Origin: Larkinella punicea
GTDB lineage: Bacteria > Bacteroidota > Bacteroidia > Cytophagales > Spirosomataceae
DNA: 64,000 bases
Assembly (NCBI RefSeq): GCF_003334855.1
Contig: NZ_QOWE01000023.1
Span: 84,077 to 148,076 of the forward strand
Reading direction: 5' to 3'
Below are positions 7,173 through 15,554 of this stretch, piece after piece. The notes under the pieces were generated by a model. That model was not told the DNA's origin. It saw nothing but the letters and a program-made list of their open reading frames with translations, and searched no databases. The stretch's first letter is position 1. The number at the start of each line of letters is the position of its first letter. The position numbers and the translations under genes are program-made.

Positions 7173-8987
7173 ATGGCAAAGAGAGGAAGGGGTTCTGACG
7201 AGAACGAAGAAGATAAAAAAGTGAAGGTGAACCGGGATGCGCTGAAAAAATCGTTGCGGCTGTTCCGGTTTATCAAACCCTATAAGGGCTATTTCATCAC
7301 GGGGTTGGTATTCCTGTTGCTGTCGTCGGCCACCACGCTGGTGTTCCCGAAACTGCTGGGCGATATTCTGAAAGTGGTCGAAAATAAGCTGTCGGCGGGT
7401 TCACTGAACGAGTTGACGCTGCTTTTGTTCGGGTTGCTGGTGATTCAATCGGCGTTTTCGTTTGCGCGGGTCTACCTGTTCGCGCAGGTGAGCGAGCGGT
7501 CGATGGCCGATGTTCGGCGGGCGGTTTACAAGAAAATTGTGACCCTGCCGATTTTCTTCTTCGAACAACGGCGCGTCGGCGAACTGACCAGCCGCATTTC
7601 ATCGGACGTCACCCAGTTGCAGGACGTGTTATCGACCACGCTGGCCGAGTTTCTCCGCCAGATCATTACGTTACTGGCTGGGGTAGCCCTCATTTCCTTC
7701 ACGTCGCTAAAACTGACCGGATTCATGCTGGCCACGGTGCCGGTGGTGATCGTGGCGGCTATTTTCTTCGGTAGATTTATTCGTAAACTGTCGCGGAAAG
7801 CGCAGGACGAACTGGCCCAGGCCAACGTCGTGGTAGAAGAAACGCTGCAATCGGTCAGTGTGGTGAAAGCCTTCACGAACGAACCGTATGAAGTCCGGCG
7901 GTATTCGACGGCGCTCGATAAAGTGGTGCAGAACTCACTTCGGGTGGCGAATTACCGGGGCGGTTTTGTGTCGTTCATCGTTTTTGCGCTGTTTGGCGGC
8001 ATTGTCGGCGTGGTTTGGTACGGTGCCCAACTCATGCTGGCGGGCGAACTGACGTTTGCACAACTGGTAACATTTGTCATTTATACCATGTACATCGGCG
8101 GGGCCGTCGGCGGTTTGGGCGACCTATACGCCCAGATTCAGCGGACAATTGGGGCCTCGGAACGGATTCTGGACATTCTGGAAGAACAATCGGAAGTGGA
8201 GCTGCCCGAGACGGAGCCGATTCAACTGGGCATTCCGTTGCAGGGCGACATCCGGTTCCGCAACATTCATTTCTCATACCCATCGCGCCCCGACGTCGAA
8301 GTGCTGAAAGGCGTTTCGCTGGAGGTTCCGGCGGGTCATAAAATTGCGCTGGTGGGCCAGAGTGGGGCCGGTAAATCGACCATTGTGCAGTTGCTGTTGC
8401 GGTATTATGCCACGACGGGTGGCTCGATCACCATTGATGGGCGACCCATTCAGGACATCGACATCCGGTATTTGCGCCAGAATATTGCCGTCGTGCCGCA
8501 GGAAGTGATTCTGTTTGGCGGGACGATTCTCGAAAATATCTCGTACGGAAAACCGGGTGCGACCGACGCCGAGGTGATGGAAGCCGCCCGAAAAGCTAAT
8601 GCGCTGGACTTTATCGAATCGTTTCCCGAAAAATTCCAGACGATTGTGGGCGAGCGGGGCGTTAAACTCTCAGGAGGTCAGCGGCAACGGATCGCCATTG
8701 CCCGGGCCATTCTGAAAGACCCGGCCATTCTGATTCTGGACGAAGCCACCAGTTCGCTCGATGCCGAGTCGGAACGGCTGGTACAGGAAGCTTTGGATGT
8801 GCTGATGCAAAACCGCACGACCGTCATCATCGCGCACCGGCTGGCAACCATTCGGAAGGTGGACACCATCTACGTGATCCGCGAAGGGCAGATCACCGAA
8901 ACCGGTACGCACGACGAACTGAGCACGCTGGAAGACGGTTTGTACGCGAATTTGGTTAAATTACAGTTTGAAACGACGGATAGTTAA
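7173..8987 (+). CDS. ABC exporter, fused permease and ATPase (MsbA/LmrA type)
   Basis: 604 aa half-transporter. The N-terminal half has about six membrane helices (roughly residues 35-320) and the C-terminal half is an ATP-binding domain with Walker A at 395-403 (GQSGAGKST), Q-loop VPQEVILF, signature LSGGQRQRIAIARAIL, Walker B ILILDEATSSLD and H-loop IIAHRLAT. This is the lipid/drug exporter architecture that works as a homodimer in the inner membrane. The substrate is not readable; MsbA-like lipid flipping is possible. The Fur-family gene begins 25 bp downstream, so they may be cotranscribed. Confidence 0.9.
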   Translation: MAKRGRGSDENEEDKKVKVNRDALKKSLRLFRFIKPYKGYFITGLVFLLLSSATTLVFPKLLGDILKVVENKLSAGSLNELTLLLFGLLVIQSAFSFARVYLFAQVSERSMADVRRAVYKKIVTLPIFFFEQRRVGELTSRISSDVTQLQDVLSTTLAEFLRQIITLLAGVALISFTSLKLTGFMLATVPVVIVAAIFFGRFIRKLSRKAQDELAQANVVVEETLQSVSVVKAFTNEPYEVRRYSTALDKVVQNSLRVANYRGGFVSFIVFALFGGIVGVVWYGAQLMLAGELTFAQLVTFVIYTMYIGGAVGGLGDLYAQIQRTIGASERILDILEEQSEVELPETEPIQLGIPLQGDIRFRNIHFSYPSRPDVEVLKGVSLEVPAGHKIALVGQSGAGKSTIVQLLLRYYATTGGSITIDGRPIQDIDIRYLRQNIAVVPQEVILFGGTILENISYGKPGATDAEVMEAARKANALDFIESFPEKFQTIVGERGVKLSGGQRQRIAIARAILKDPAILILDEATSSLDAESERLVQEALDVLMQNRTTVIIAHRLATIRKVDTIYVIREGQITETGTHDELSTLEDGLYANLVKLQFETTDS

Positions 8988-9012
8988 TGAGCCACACCGG
9001 CTTTTTAAGCGT

Positions 9013-9444
9013 ATGAACACTGCCATTAAACAGACTTTGAATGACTTTCACCTGCGGCATACCAGTTGTCGGGAGGAGGTTCTGGATACGTTCTTTACCG
9101 CCAATTATGCCCTGGCGCACCACGATATTGAAGAAAGCCTGAAAGACGACTTCGACCGGGTGACGATTTACCGGACGCTCAAAACGTTTGTCGACAAAGG
9201 CATTCTGCACAAAGTGCTGGACGACGAAGGCGGGTTGAAATACGCCCTCTGCCGCGAAGCCTGCGCCCACGATCACCACCACCACGACCACGTTCACTTC
9301 AAGTGTGAACAGTGTGGACAAACGACCTGTCTGGAAAATACCCTGATTCCGGCGGTCAGCTTACCCTCCGGATATAGTCGCAAAGAAACCAATCTATTGA
9401 TTCAGGGCGTGTGTTCGCTTTGTAATAAAAATATCGCGTTGTAA
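9013..9444 (+). CDS. Fur-family metal-responsive transcriptional regulator
   Basis: 143 aa from the ATG at 9013. A winged-helix N-terminal half (YRTLKTFVDKGIL) is followed by a metal-binding half: a His-rich HDHHHHDHVHF run at about 86-96, C98-xx-C101 and C134-xx-C137 for structural zinc. Fur-family members (Fur, Zur, PerR) repress metal-uptake or stress genes when loaded with metal; which metal this one senses is not clear, although the His run and two CxxC pairs would suit iron or zinc. Its stop overlaps the MutS-like start by one base, so the two are translationally coupled. Confidence 0.85.
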   Translation: MNTAIKQTLNDFHLRHTSCREEVLDTFFTANYALAHHDIEESLKDDFDRVTIYRTLKTFVDKGILHKVLDDEGGLKYALCREACAHDHHHHDHVHFKCEQCGQTTCLENTLIPAVSLPSGYSRKETNLLIQGVCSLCNKNIAL

Positions 9445-11252
9445 TGCCCCATTCGATTTTTGCGGAACGTGAAACCCGGTTTTTACAGGAAGAACTGAAA
9501 GCCCGTGCGGGCTACAACCGCCTTTCCATCATCCGGGTAATCTGGTTTGTTGGCGTGGCTTTTCTGGCCTGGTTTTTAATGGATCGCGGGCATGACGGTC
9601 TGGCCATCGGCGTTGGGTTGGTGGGCATTATCGGTTTTCTGGTGTTGTTGAAACGTCATCAGGCCGTTCAGCGCCGACGCGATCGCGTCCGCTGGCTGGC
9701 CTTCATCAACCGCGACGAAACCGCCCGGCTGGAGCGCAAATTCCTGCGCCCGGAAACCGGCCTTGAGTTTGCCGACGCCAACCATCCCTATGCCGGTGAT
9801 CTCGATATTTTCGGCAATCATTCCATTTTCCGATTGCTAAACCGGACGTATACCTACGAAGGGAGCCGTAAACTGGCGGCTTATCTGCGGTCGCCCGTTC
9901 CCGTCGACGAGGTATTGCTTCGTCAGGATGCCGTGGCCGAATTGCGGCCCCTGCTCGACTGGCGACAGGAACTGGCGGCTTTGGCGTACCTCAATCCGTC
10001 CGTTGGCGAATCTCCGCAGGCCCTGAAAAACTGGGCGACCAAACCGACCGAACCGCTGCCGGTGTATTTAACCATCGCCCGCTGGCTTTTTCCTGCCATC
10101 ACGCTGACCTTGCTGGTGCTTTGGATGACCGGTTATTTGCCGGGCTGGGCCGTCACCGCTTCGCTGCTGGTGCATGGGGTGTTGCTGGGGCAGGCGGCTG
10201 AACTGGCGAAAAATGTGAGCGAACAGACCTTTGCGATGTCGCAGGCCCTGAAAACGTACCACGATTTGTTGAAGCACCTCGAAAATCCGCGCTTTGAATC
10301 GGCTATTTTGCACCGGTTGCAGGCCGTGACGAATCTTGAAAACCGGTCGGCAGCGGCTGCCATTGGCAAGCTGAGCCAATTGGTGGAGAACCTCAATTTT
10401 CGCCGGAATCCGTATTTCTTTCTGCTCGTCGGTATTTTTACCCTTTGGGATATTCACTATTTGCAGGCCCTCGACCGCTGGCAGCGCACCTACGGCCCAC
10501 ACCTGAACGATTGGCTCGATGCACTGGCCGAAGCCGAAGCCTTGAACAGCCTGGCGGGTCTGGCCTACGCCCATCCTGAATACGCCGTTCCGGAGTTTAG
10601 AGAGGAATCGCTGCAACTCGATGCGCAGCAGGCCCGGCATCCGATGTTGATGGCCAACAAAGGCGTTGCCAACTCGCTGAAAATCGACGGGAACGGGCAA
10701 ACGATTCTGATTACCGGTTCGAACATGTCGGGGAAAAGCACGTTTCTCCGGACGATTGGCACCAACGTCGTGCTGGCCCTGGCGGGTTCGGTGGTGGCGG
10801 CAGAAAAGCTGATTTGTTCACCGGTGCAGGTGTTTACGAGCATGCGGACGCAGGATTCGCTGGAAGAAAATACCTCGTCGTTCTACGCCGAACTGAAACG
10901 CCTGAAAACGCTCATCGACCGAACGCGCCAAACGTCCAACTGGCCGGTTTTATATTTTCTGGACGAAATTCTGAAAGGCACCAACTCCGCCGACCGCCAC
11001 CGGGGGGCGCGGGCGTTGATTCTCCAACTGCACGAAACCTCGGCCTCCGGTTTTGTGTCCACCCACGATGTCGAGCTGGGCGAACTGGCGGCCGCGCACC
11101 CGTTTGTCCACAATTACAGTTTTCGGTCCGACGTGATCGATGGAAAACTGCACTTCGATTACCAGTTGCAAACCGGCGTTTGCCGGAGCTTCAACGCCAG
11201 CCAATTAATGGAATCCATTGGCATTGAAATGCACAAGTTTCAGGAGGATTAA
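9444..11252 (+). CDS. Membrane-anchored MutS-family ATPase
   Basis: 602 aa. The C-terminal ATPase domain is MutS domain V: Walker A at 425-433 (GSNMSGKST), then MRTQDSLEENTSSFYAELKRLK, the Walker B region YFLDEILKGTNSADRH and FVSTHDVELGELA. Unlike canonical MutS it lacks the N-terminal mismatch-recognition domains and instead has two hydrophobic helices near residues 25-66 and another pair near 210-255. This shortened form recurs in Bacteroidota and is often named DNA mismatch repair protein MutS, but a mismatch-repair role is not supported by its domains. It overlaps the Fur gene by 1 bp and the convergent ATP-grasp gene by 4 bp. Confidence 0.8.
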   Translation: MPHSIFAERETRFLQEELKARAGYNRLSIIRVIWFVGVAFLAWFLMDRGHDGLAIGVGLVGIIGFLVLLKRHQAVQRRRDRVRWLAFINRDETARLERKFLRPETGLEFADANHPYAGDLDIFGNHSIFRLLNRTYTYEGSRKLAAYLRSPVPVDEVLLRQDAVAELRPLLDWRQELAALAYLNPSVGESPQALKNWATKPTEPLPVYLTIARWLFPAITLTLLVLWMTGYLPGWAVTASLLVHGVLLGQAAELAKNVSEQTFAMSQALKTYHDLLKHLENPRFESAILHRLQAVTNLENRSAAAAIGKLSQLVENLNFRRNPYFFLLVGIFTLWDIHYLQALDRWQRTYGPHLNDWLDALAEAEALNSLAGLAYAHPEYAVPEFREESLQLDAQQARHPMLMANKGVANSLKIDGNGQTILITGSNMSGKSTFLRTIGTNVVLALAGSVVAAEKLICSPVQVFTSMRTQDSLEENTSSFYAELKRLKTLIDRTRQTSNWPVLYFLDEILKGTNSADRHRGARALILQLHETSASGFVSTHDVELGELAAAHPFVHNYSFRSDVIDGKLHFDYQLQTGVCRSFNASQLMESIGIEMHKFQED

Positions 11253-12463
11253 TTCGTCGGTTTGTCGGGAACGGGCGCCGACGCGTGGTATTCCTGATAA
11301 ATCCTTGCCATGTAGTTGTCGAGGAGTTGCAAAACCCGCTCGCGGTTGGGCGATTGGACGATGAAACCGACGTGGTGTTCCTTGTTCATGCGCCACTGGA
11401 TTTCGCTGTCCGTAAAACCGTCGGTGTTGGGCCACGGCTGGCGGGCGAGCGAAATAATCAGCCCGGCATAGTGGTGTTGAACGTCCGGTAATTCATACGG
11501 TTTATCCCGCGCCATGGCAGATTCGAGTTTAGCCCATTCGGCCCAAAGGTTGACGCCCGACGAGATTTCGACCAGTTCGGCAATGTTGGCCCCACCCACG
11601 CGCGACGACGTTTCCAGAAAATAATATTCCCCATCGTGATCACCCCGGATGTATTCAGAATGCGAGGCACTCGACTGCATCCGAAATGCTTTCAAAACCG
11701 CATCATTCAGTTCATACAGACTCTGGGCTTCGTCGGAGTCAAAGGGTAAAATAGCCGTTCGGAAAACGCCCCCGCCGTGGGCCACGTCCATCGGCGTAGC
11801 CAGATATTGACTGGCGCGGGTGAAAATCGTTTTCCCATTTTGCGACAGCGAATCGACGTGAAAAACGCGACCCGGTTTGAACTGCTCGATCAAAAACGTG
11901 TGCCGCAGGTCGCCCAGCGAGTGAATCACCTGCCAGGCTTCGTCCAGCGAATGCACTTTTCTGATCCCGGTCGCCGATGCTTCGGCCCGCGGTTTGATGA
12001 GCCAGGGCGCTTCCGTATTTCGCAGAAAGTCGGTGATGGTTTCGTCGTGAAACAGACTGCTGAACGCCGGAACCCGGATGCCATCGGCAGCCGCCCGCAT
12101 CCGCATGGCCAGTTTATCCCGAAAAAACCGGGCTGTGGTTTGCCCCATACCGGGAATACGGAACGTTTCGCGCACCAGGGCGGCTTTTTCAACGTCAAAA
12201 TCATCCATCGCCACCACCCGATCGATTTGATGCGATCGCATCGTATGCGCCAGTCCGTTAATCATCACATCCAGATTCTGCGACGAATTATCCTGCGACG
12301 GCAAATAAAAGAATTCGTCGACAGCCTCCCGCGGCCACGGATGATCGGCCAGTTTCTCGTAAGTCAGCAGATACACGGTGTTGCCCGCTTCCTTGCAGGC
12401 TTTCAGGAAAGCTTCGCCTTTGAAATACGTTGAGATGCAGAGAAAGGACAGTTTCTGGCTCAT
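11249..12463 (-). CDS. ATP-grasp domain protein
   Basis: 404 aa. An N-terminal Rossmann-like part (LCISTYFKGEAFLKACKEAG) precedes an ATP-grasp core: PWLIKPRAEASATGI (nucleotide-binding lysine), FLIEQFKPGRVFHVDSL and YFLETSSRVGGANIAE (metal-binding ETxSR-GGAN). The family joins a carboxylate to an amine or thiol using ATP, as in carboxylate-amine ligases and dipeptide synthetases. The substrate is unknown. It is transcribed toward the MutS-like gene, with a structured repeat region at its 5' side. Confidence 0.8.
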   Translation of the reverse strand: MSQKLSFLCISTYFKGEAFLKACKEAGNTVYLLTYEKLADHPWPREAVDEFFYLPSQDNSSQNLDVMINGLAHTMRSHQIDRVVAMDDFDVEKAALVRETFRIPGMGQTTARFFRDKLAMRMRAAADGIRVPAFSSLFHDETITDFLRNTEAPWLIKPRAEASATGIRKVHSLDEAWQVIHSLGDLRHTFLIEQFKPGRVFHVDSLSQNGKTIFTRASQYLATPMDVAHGGGVFRTAILPFDSDEAQSLYELNDAVLKAFRMQSSASHSEYIRGDHDGEYYFLETSSRVGGANIAELVEISSGVNLWAEWAKLESAMARDKPYELPDVQHHYAGLIISLARQPWPNTDGFTDSEIQWRMNKEHHVGFIVQSPNRERVLQLLDNYMARIYQEYHASAPVPDKPTN

Positions 12464-12755
12464 GAAGATGGGATGGTTGTTGATGATTGAATGGTTATAA
12501 TGATTGTTTGGTGGTTGAATGGTTGATAATTAGCCCACGGTTTTAACCGTGGGGCGCGTGATGGAAGTGCCCGGTTTATCAACCGTTTTAACGGTTTTGG
12601 AGCGCTTAAACCGTTGAAACGGTTCATCGTCAATTTCGCGATTTCTTTTCCCCGGATTTTAATCCGGGGCTATTTTTTCACGATGCCCCTTACCAATCTA
12701 ACCATTTTTAACAATTTAGCCATCAAAACCATTTTAACCATCAAACCATCTATTA
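12464..12755. repeat. Nested inverted-word region between ATP-grasp gene and aminopeptidase
   Basis: The outer left part (12464-12531) repeats ATGGTT-type words (at least three exact copies) and the outer right part (12690-12775, running into the aminopeptidase 3' end) repeats AACCAT (five copies), so the two can pair as a long imperfect stem. Inside lie four small palindromes: CCCACGG/CCGTGGG (12534-12554), AACCGTTTTAACGGTT (12581-12596), AAACCGTTGAAACGGTT (12608-12624) and CCCCGGATTTTAATCCGGGG (12650-12669). No ORF is credible here. Confidence 0.75.
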
Positions 12756-14219
12756 TTAACCATTTCTTAAAAAATCAATCAACAGCCGAATCCCAAAACC
12801 GGTTGCGTTCTTCTGCGTTCCAAATTCTGTATCGGTGAACGCCATGCCCGCGATGTCCAGGTGCGCCCAGGCGGGATGGGCTTCCGTGAAGACTTCCAGA
12901 AATTTGGCGGCACTGATGGCACCGGCCAGCGGTTTTCCACTGAAGTTTTTCAGGTCGGCCACATCCGATAGAATGTCTTCTTTGTAGACATCCCAGAGCG
13001 GCAGCGGCCACAACCGTTCGCCGGTTTGGGTAGCGGATTTGAGGAGTTGGCTGGTCAAATCGTCGTTGTTGCTGAACAAACCGGCGGCATGATACCCCAG
13101 CGTGCCGATGACACTGCCCGTTAACGTTGCGAGGTCGATCAGGACGTCGGGTTGGAAATTACGGACCATGTAACCCAGGCCGTCGGCCAGAATGATGCGG
13201 CCTTCTGCGTCGGTGTCGATCACTTCGATGGTTTTTCCGAGGTAGGAGCCAATGACGTCGCCGGGTTTGGTCGCGTGGCCGTCGACCATGTTTTCCGTTG
13301 CCGGAATAATACCGATGAGGTGAACCGGCAATCGGAGTTTGGCGGCTATTTCCATCGTTCCCAAAACCGCTGCCGCCCCGCCCATGTCGCTCTTCATCAG
13401 GTGCATCCCGGTCGACGGTTTGATAGAAATACCGCCCGTATCGAACGTAACACCTTTGCCCACCAGTCCCACTTTTTTAGCGTCCGGTAGATTGTCGGGT
13501 TTGTATTCCGCGATGATGAAAACCGGTGGATGTTCGCTGCCTTTGTTGACGCTCAACAGAGCCAAAAGTCCTTGTCGCTCGATTTCGGCCTTGTCGAAAA
13601 CCGTCACCGAATAACCGTGTTGTCGGCCCGAAGCAATGGCCCAGTCGGCCAGGACTTGCGGAATTTTGTAGTTGGACGGCGAATTCATCAGATCCAGCAT
13701 CTGGCGATGCGTGGCCGCAATGGCTTCTGCGCGATGGAGAACTTCTTCGGCGATACCCTGCTGTTGATCAGCGATATAGATTTCCAGAACTCCTTCTTCC
13801 GAATAAAACTCAGTGGTTTTGGGTTTATCCGTACTGTGCAGTTTCAGGTCATAACCACCCCAGCGAATGCCCAGCACCACGCTTTCGATGACATCGGCAT
13901 CAAAACCGCTCAGATCGACGCCGACGGTTGGGGTCAGTCGGTCTTTCTGGCGGAAAAACAACTCCCGAAACGCCCGCAGCCAGATCATGGCCGTGAGTTC
14001 TTTTCCCAAACCCAGCAGATACGTTTTTCGGCCTTCGGATTGATAGAGCAGAAGGACTTCCCGGAAGTCGGCTTTGAAATCGTGCTGCAAAGCCGCCGGT
14101 GTCAGGTTAAACCGGTTGGCCAGGGCGTTCAGCACTTCCGGTAAATCATCGGTTTGCTGAATCGGTAGAATGAGCGTGTCGGCAGACAGCGGCTGGGTGG
14201 TCGTGAGTTGGATTTGCAT
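12756..14219 (-). CDS. pepA: Leucyl aminopeptidase, M17 family
   Basis: 487 aa cytosolic dizinc exopeptidase that removes N-terminal amino acids from peptides. The catalytic domain is clear: GKGVTFDTGGISIKPSTG (metal and catalytic Lys/Asp), MKSDMGGAAAVLG, and the M17 signature VIDTDAEGRIILADGL with the ATLTG element after it. The first 150 residues form the variable N-terminal domain. There is no signal peptide. It could complete degradation of peptides delivered by the 43-54 kb locus, although it is not linked to it. Confidence 0.92.
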   Translation of the reverse strand: MQIQLTTTQPLSADTLILPIQQTDDLPEVLNALANRFNLTPAALQHDFKADFREVLLLYQSEGRKTYLLGLGKELTAMIWLRAFRELFFRQKDRLTPTVGVDLSGFDADVIESVVLGIRWGGYDLKLHSTDKPKTTEFYSEEGVLEIYIADQQQGIAEEVLHRAEAIAATHRQMLDLMNSPSNYKIPQVLADWAIASGRQHGYSVTVFDKAEIERQGLLALLSVNKGSEHPPVFIIAEYKPDNLPDAKKVGLVGKGVTFDTGGISIKPSTGMHLMKSDMGGAAAVLGTMEIAAKLRLPVHLIGIIPATENMVDGHATKPGDVIGSYLGKTIEVIDTDAEGRIILADGLGYMVRNFQPDVLIDLATLTGSVIGTLGYHAAGLFSNNDDLTSQLLKSATQTGERLWPLPLWDVYKEDILSDVADLKNFSGKPLAGAISAAKFLEVFTEAHPAWAHLDIAGMAFTDTEFGTQKNATGFGIRLLIDFLRNG

Positions 14220-14232
14220 AGTAAGGAATAAT

Positions 14233-14302
14233 GCCCCTAATCCCCTAAAGGGGACTAAAACACGGTTAATCTGGATGTTAAAGTCCCCTTTAGGGGATTA
14301 GG
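14233..14302. repeat. CCCCTAAA palindromic element, copy 3 (short form)
   Basis: Inverted arms at about 14234-14256 and 14281-14303 carry the same CCCCTAA-TCCCCTAAAGGGGACT words as the element at 7030, with one base missing in the first arm. The loop contains AATCTGGATGTTA, related to the loops of the other copies. The CTTTCGC outer arms and the 22-nt tail are absent. It lies between the aminopeptidase start and the esterase stop. Confidence 0.75.
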
Positions 14303-14330
14303 TGTATTTGAACAATAACAAAGGTAACGA

Positions 14331-15389
14331 TCAAAAAAACAACCACTCTACGGCCTGTGGAAATTCCCGGCCCCAGCGGCTTTCGGTGTGTTTTCCTTTT
14401 GGATCGACGGATCGATGGATTTTCAGGTTTGAGCTGCTTTTTTGCCGCAACAAGGATTCCTGCAAACGCTGCATGGCCGGAACCATGTAAGCCGACTCCT
14501 GTTTCCCGCCGTACAGATACACTTTCGTTGGTTCGGGATGATAAAACCGCAGCGCGTCGGCGTACACTTTGGGAGCCGCCCAAAGCGAAGGCGAGAAAAC
14601 CAGTAGCTTTCCGAAGGTCGACGGATGCAGCAAACCGGCGTAAACGGTAATTAAACCGCCCATCGAACTGCCGCCCATACCGGTGTGAGTTCGGTCGGGC
14701 AAGGTACGATACCGGGCGTCGATGTGCGGTTTTAGCGTGTGAACGATAAAGTCGAGGTAATGATGTCCTTTTCCATCGGCCAGCCGGGTGTTGTAGGGCA
14801 GAAATTCCGCAACACGTTCGCTGTCACCGTGGTCGATGGCGACGATGATGATTTTTTGATGATGCCGGTGCGCCAGAATCGCCAGTTTCTGGTCGATGGT
14901 CCAGTTGCCAAACGACGAGCCTTCGCCAAACAGATTTTGCCCGTCGTTCAAATACAAAACCGGGTAATGGGTGTTGGAGGTGTTGTAATCGTGGGGCAGC
15001 AACACCCGAATCCGGCGCGTCGTATCGAGTTGCGGAGCGTCAAATGCGTCGCTGACCAGGCTGATTTTGGGCAGAAAAGCCGGATTGAACGGCAGGCCAA
15101 ACCATCGCCAGTGAGGAACCATATCCCGGCGGGTGCCGATCTGGCGACGGGAAACCCGGTTCGGCACGCCTTCGCCAGCCGCGCTTAGTTCCACCGAATC
15201 CCAGCTTCCGCGCGTGTATTTGTATTCCAGCGGAGCAAGTCCGGCGGGAAGTTCGATGCAGTACTTCCCCGGCCCGGTTTTCGTCAGTTGAAACCGCTCC
15301 ACATCCGGATACCACTGGCAAAACGGCCCGGAGATAAATACCGGTCGGTCGTCGTCGGGGGTGGTGAGTTCAAAGCGGATGGAAGCCAT
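14331..15389 (-). CDS. Putative esterase, alpha/beta hydrolase (Esterase D/enterochelin esterase-like)
   Basis: 352 aa, no signal peptide. Residues 1-90 resemble a small beta-sandwich (PVFISGPFCQWYPDVERF... LEYKYTRGSW), like the carbohydrate-binding-type N-domain of Fes/IroE enzymes. The hydrolase domain follows: PVLYLNDGQNLF, the nucleophile elbow MGGSSMGGLITVYAG, and a probable catalytic His near the C-terminus (KHTESRWGREFPQAV). Substrate is unknown; siderophore esters, formylglutathione or other esters are possible. Confidence 0.8.
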   Translation of the reverse strand: MASIRFELTTPDDDRPVFISGPFCQWYPDVERFQLTKTGPGKYCIELPAGLAPLEYKYTRGSWDSVELSAAGEGVPNRVSRRQIGTRRDMVPHWRWFGLPFNPAFLPKISLVSDAFDAPQLDTTRRIRVLLPHDYNTSNTHYPVLYLNDGQNLFGEGSSFGNWTIDQKLAILAHRHHQKIIIVAIDHGDSERVAEFLPYNTRLADGKGHHYLDFIVHTLKPHIDARYRTLPDRTHTGMGGSSMGGLITVYAGLLHPSTFGKLLVFSPSLWAAPKVYADALRFYHPEPTKVYLYGGKQESAYMVPAMQRLQESLLRQKSSSNLKIHRSVDPKGKHTESRWGREFPQAVEWLFF

Positions 15390-15554
15390 GCAGGGTTGAT
15401 CTAATCAAGGTCTTTGCGCCCTGCCGTTGTAAAGGTTGGCGTAAATCTCTATTATTGTTCACAAAATGAGACAATAAAAGATTCGCTTATTCCTAAGTCG
15501 TGTGCTTTGGATGGATGCTTTGCAAGTTCTCATTTTTATACGAAACGAAACACT

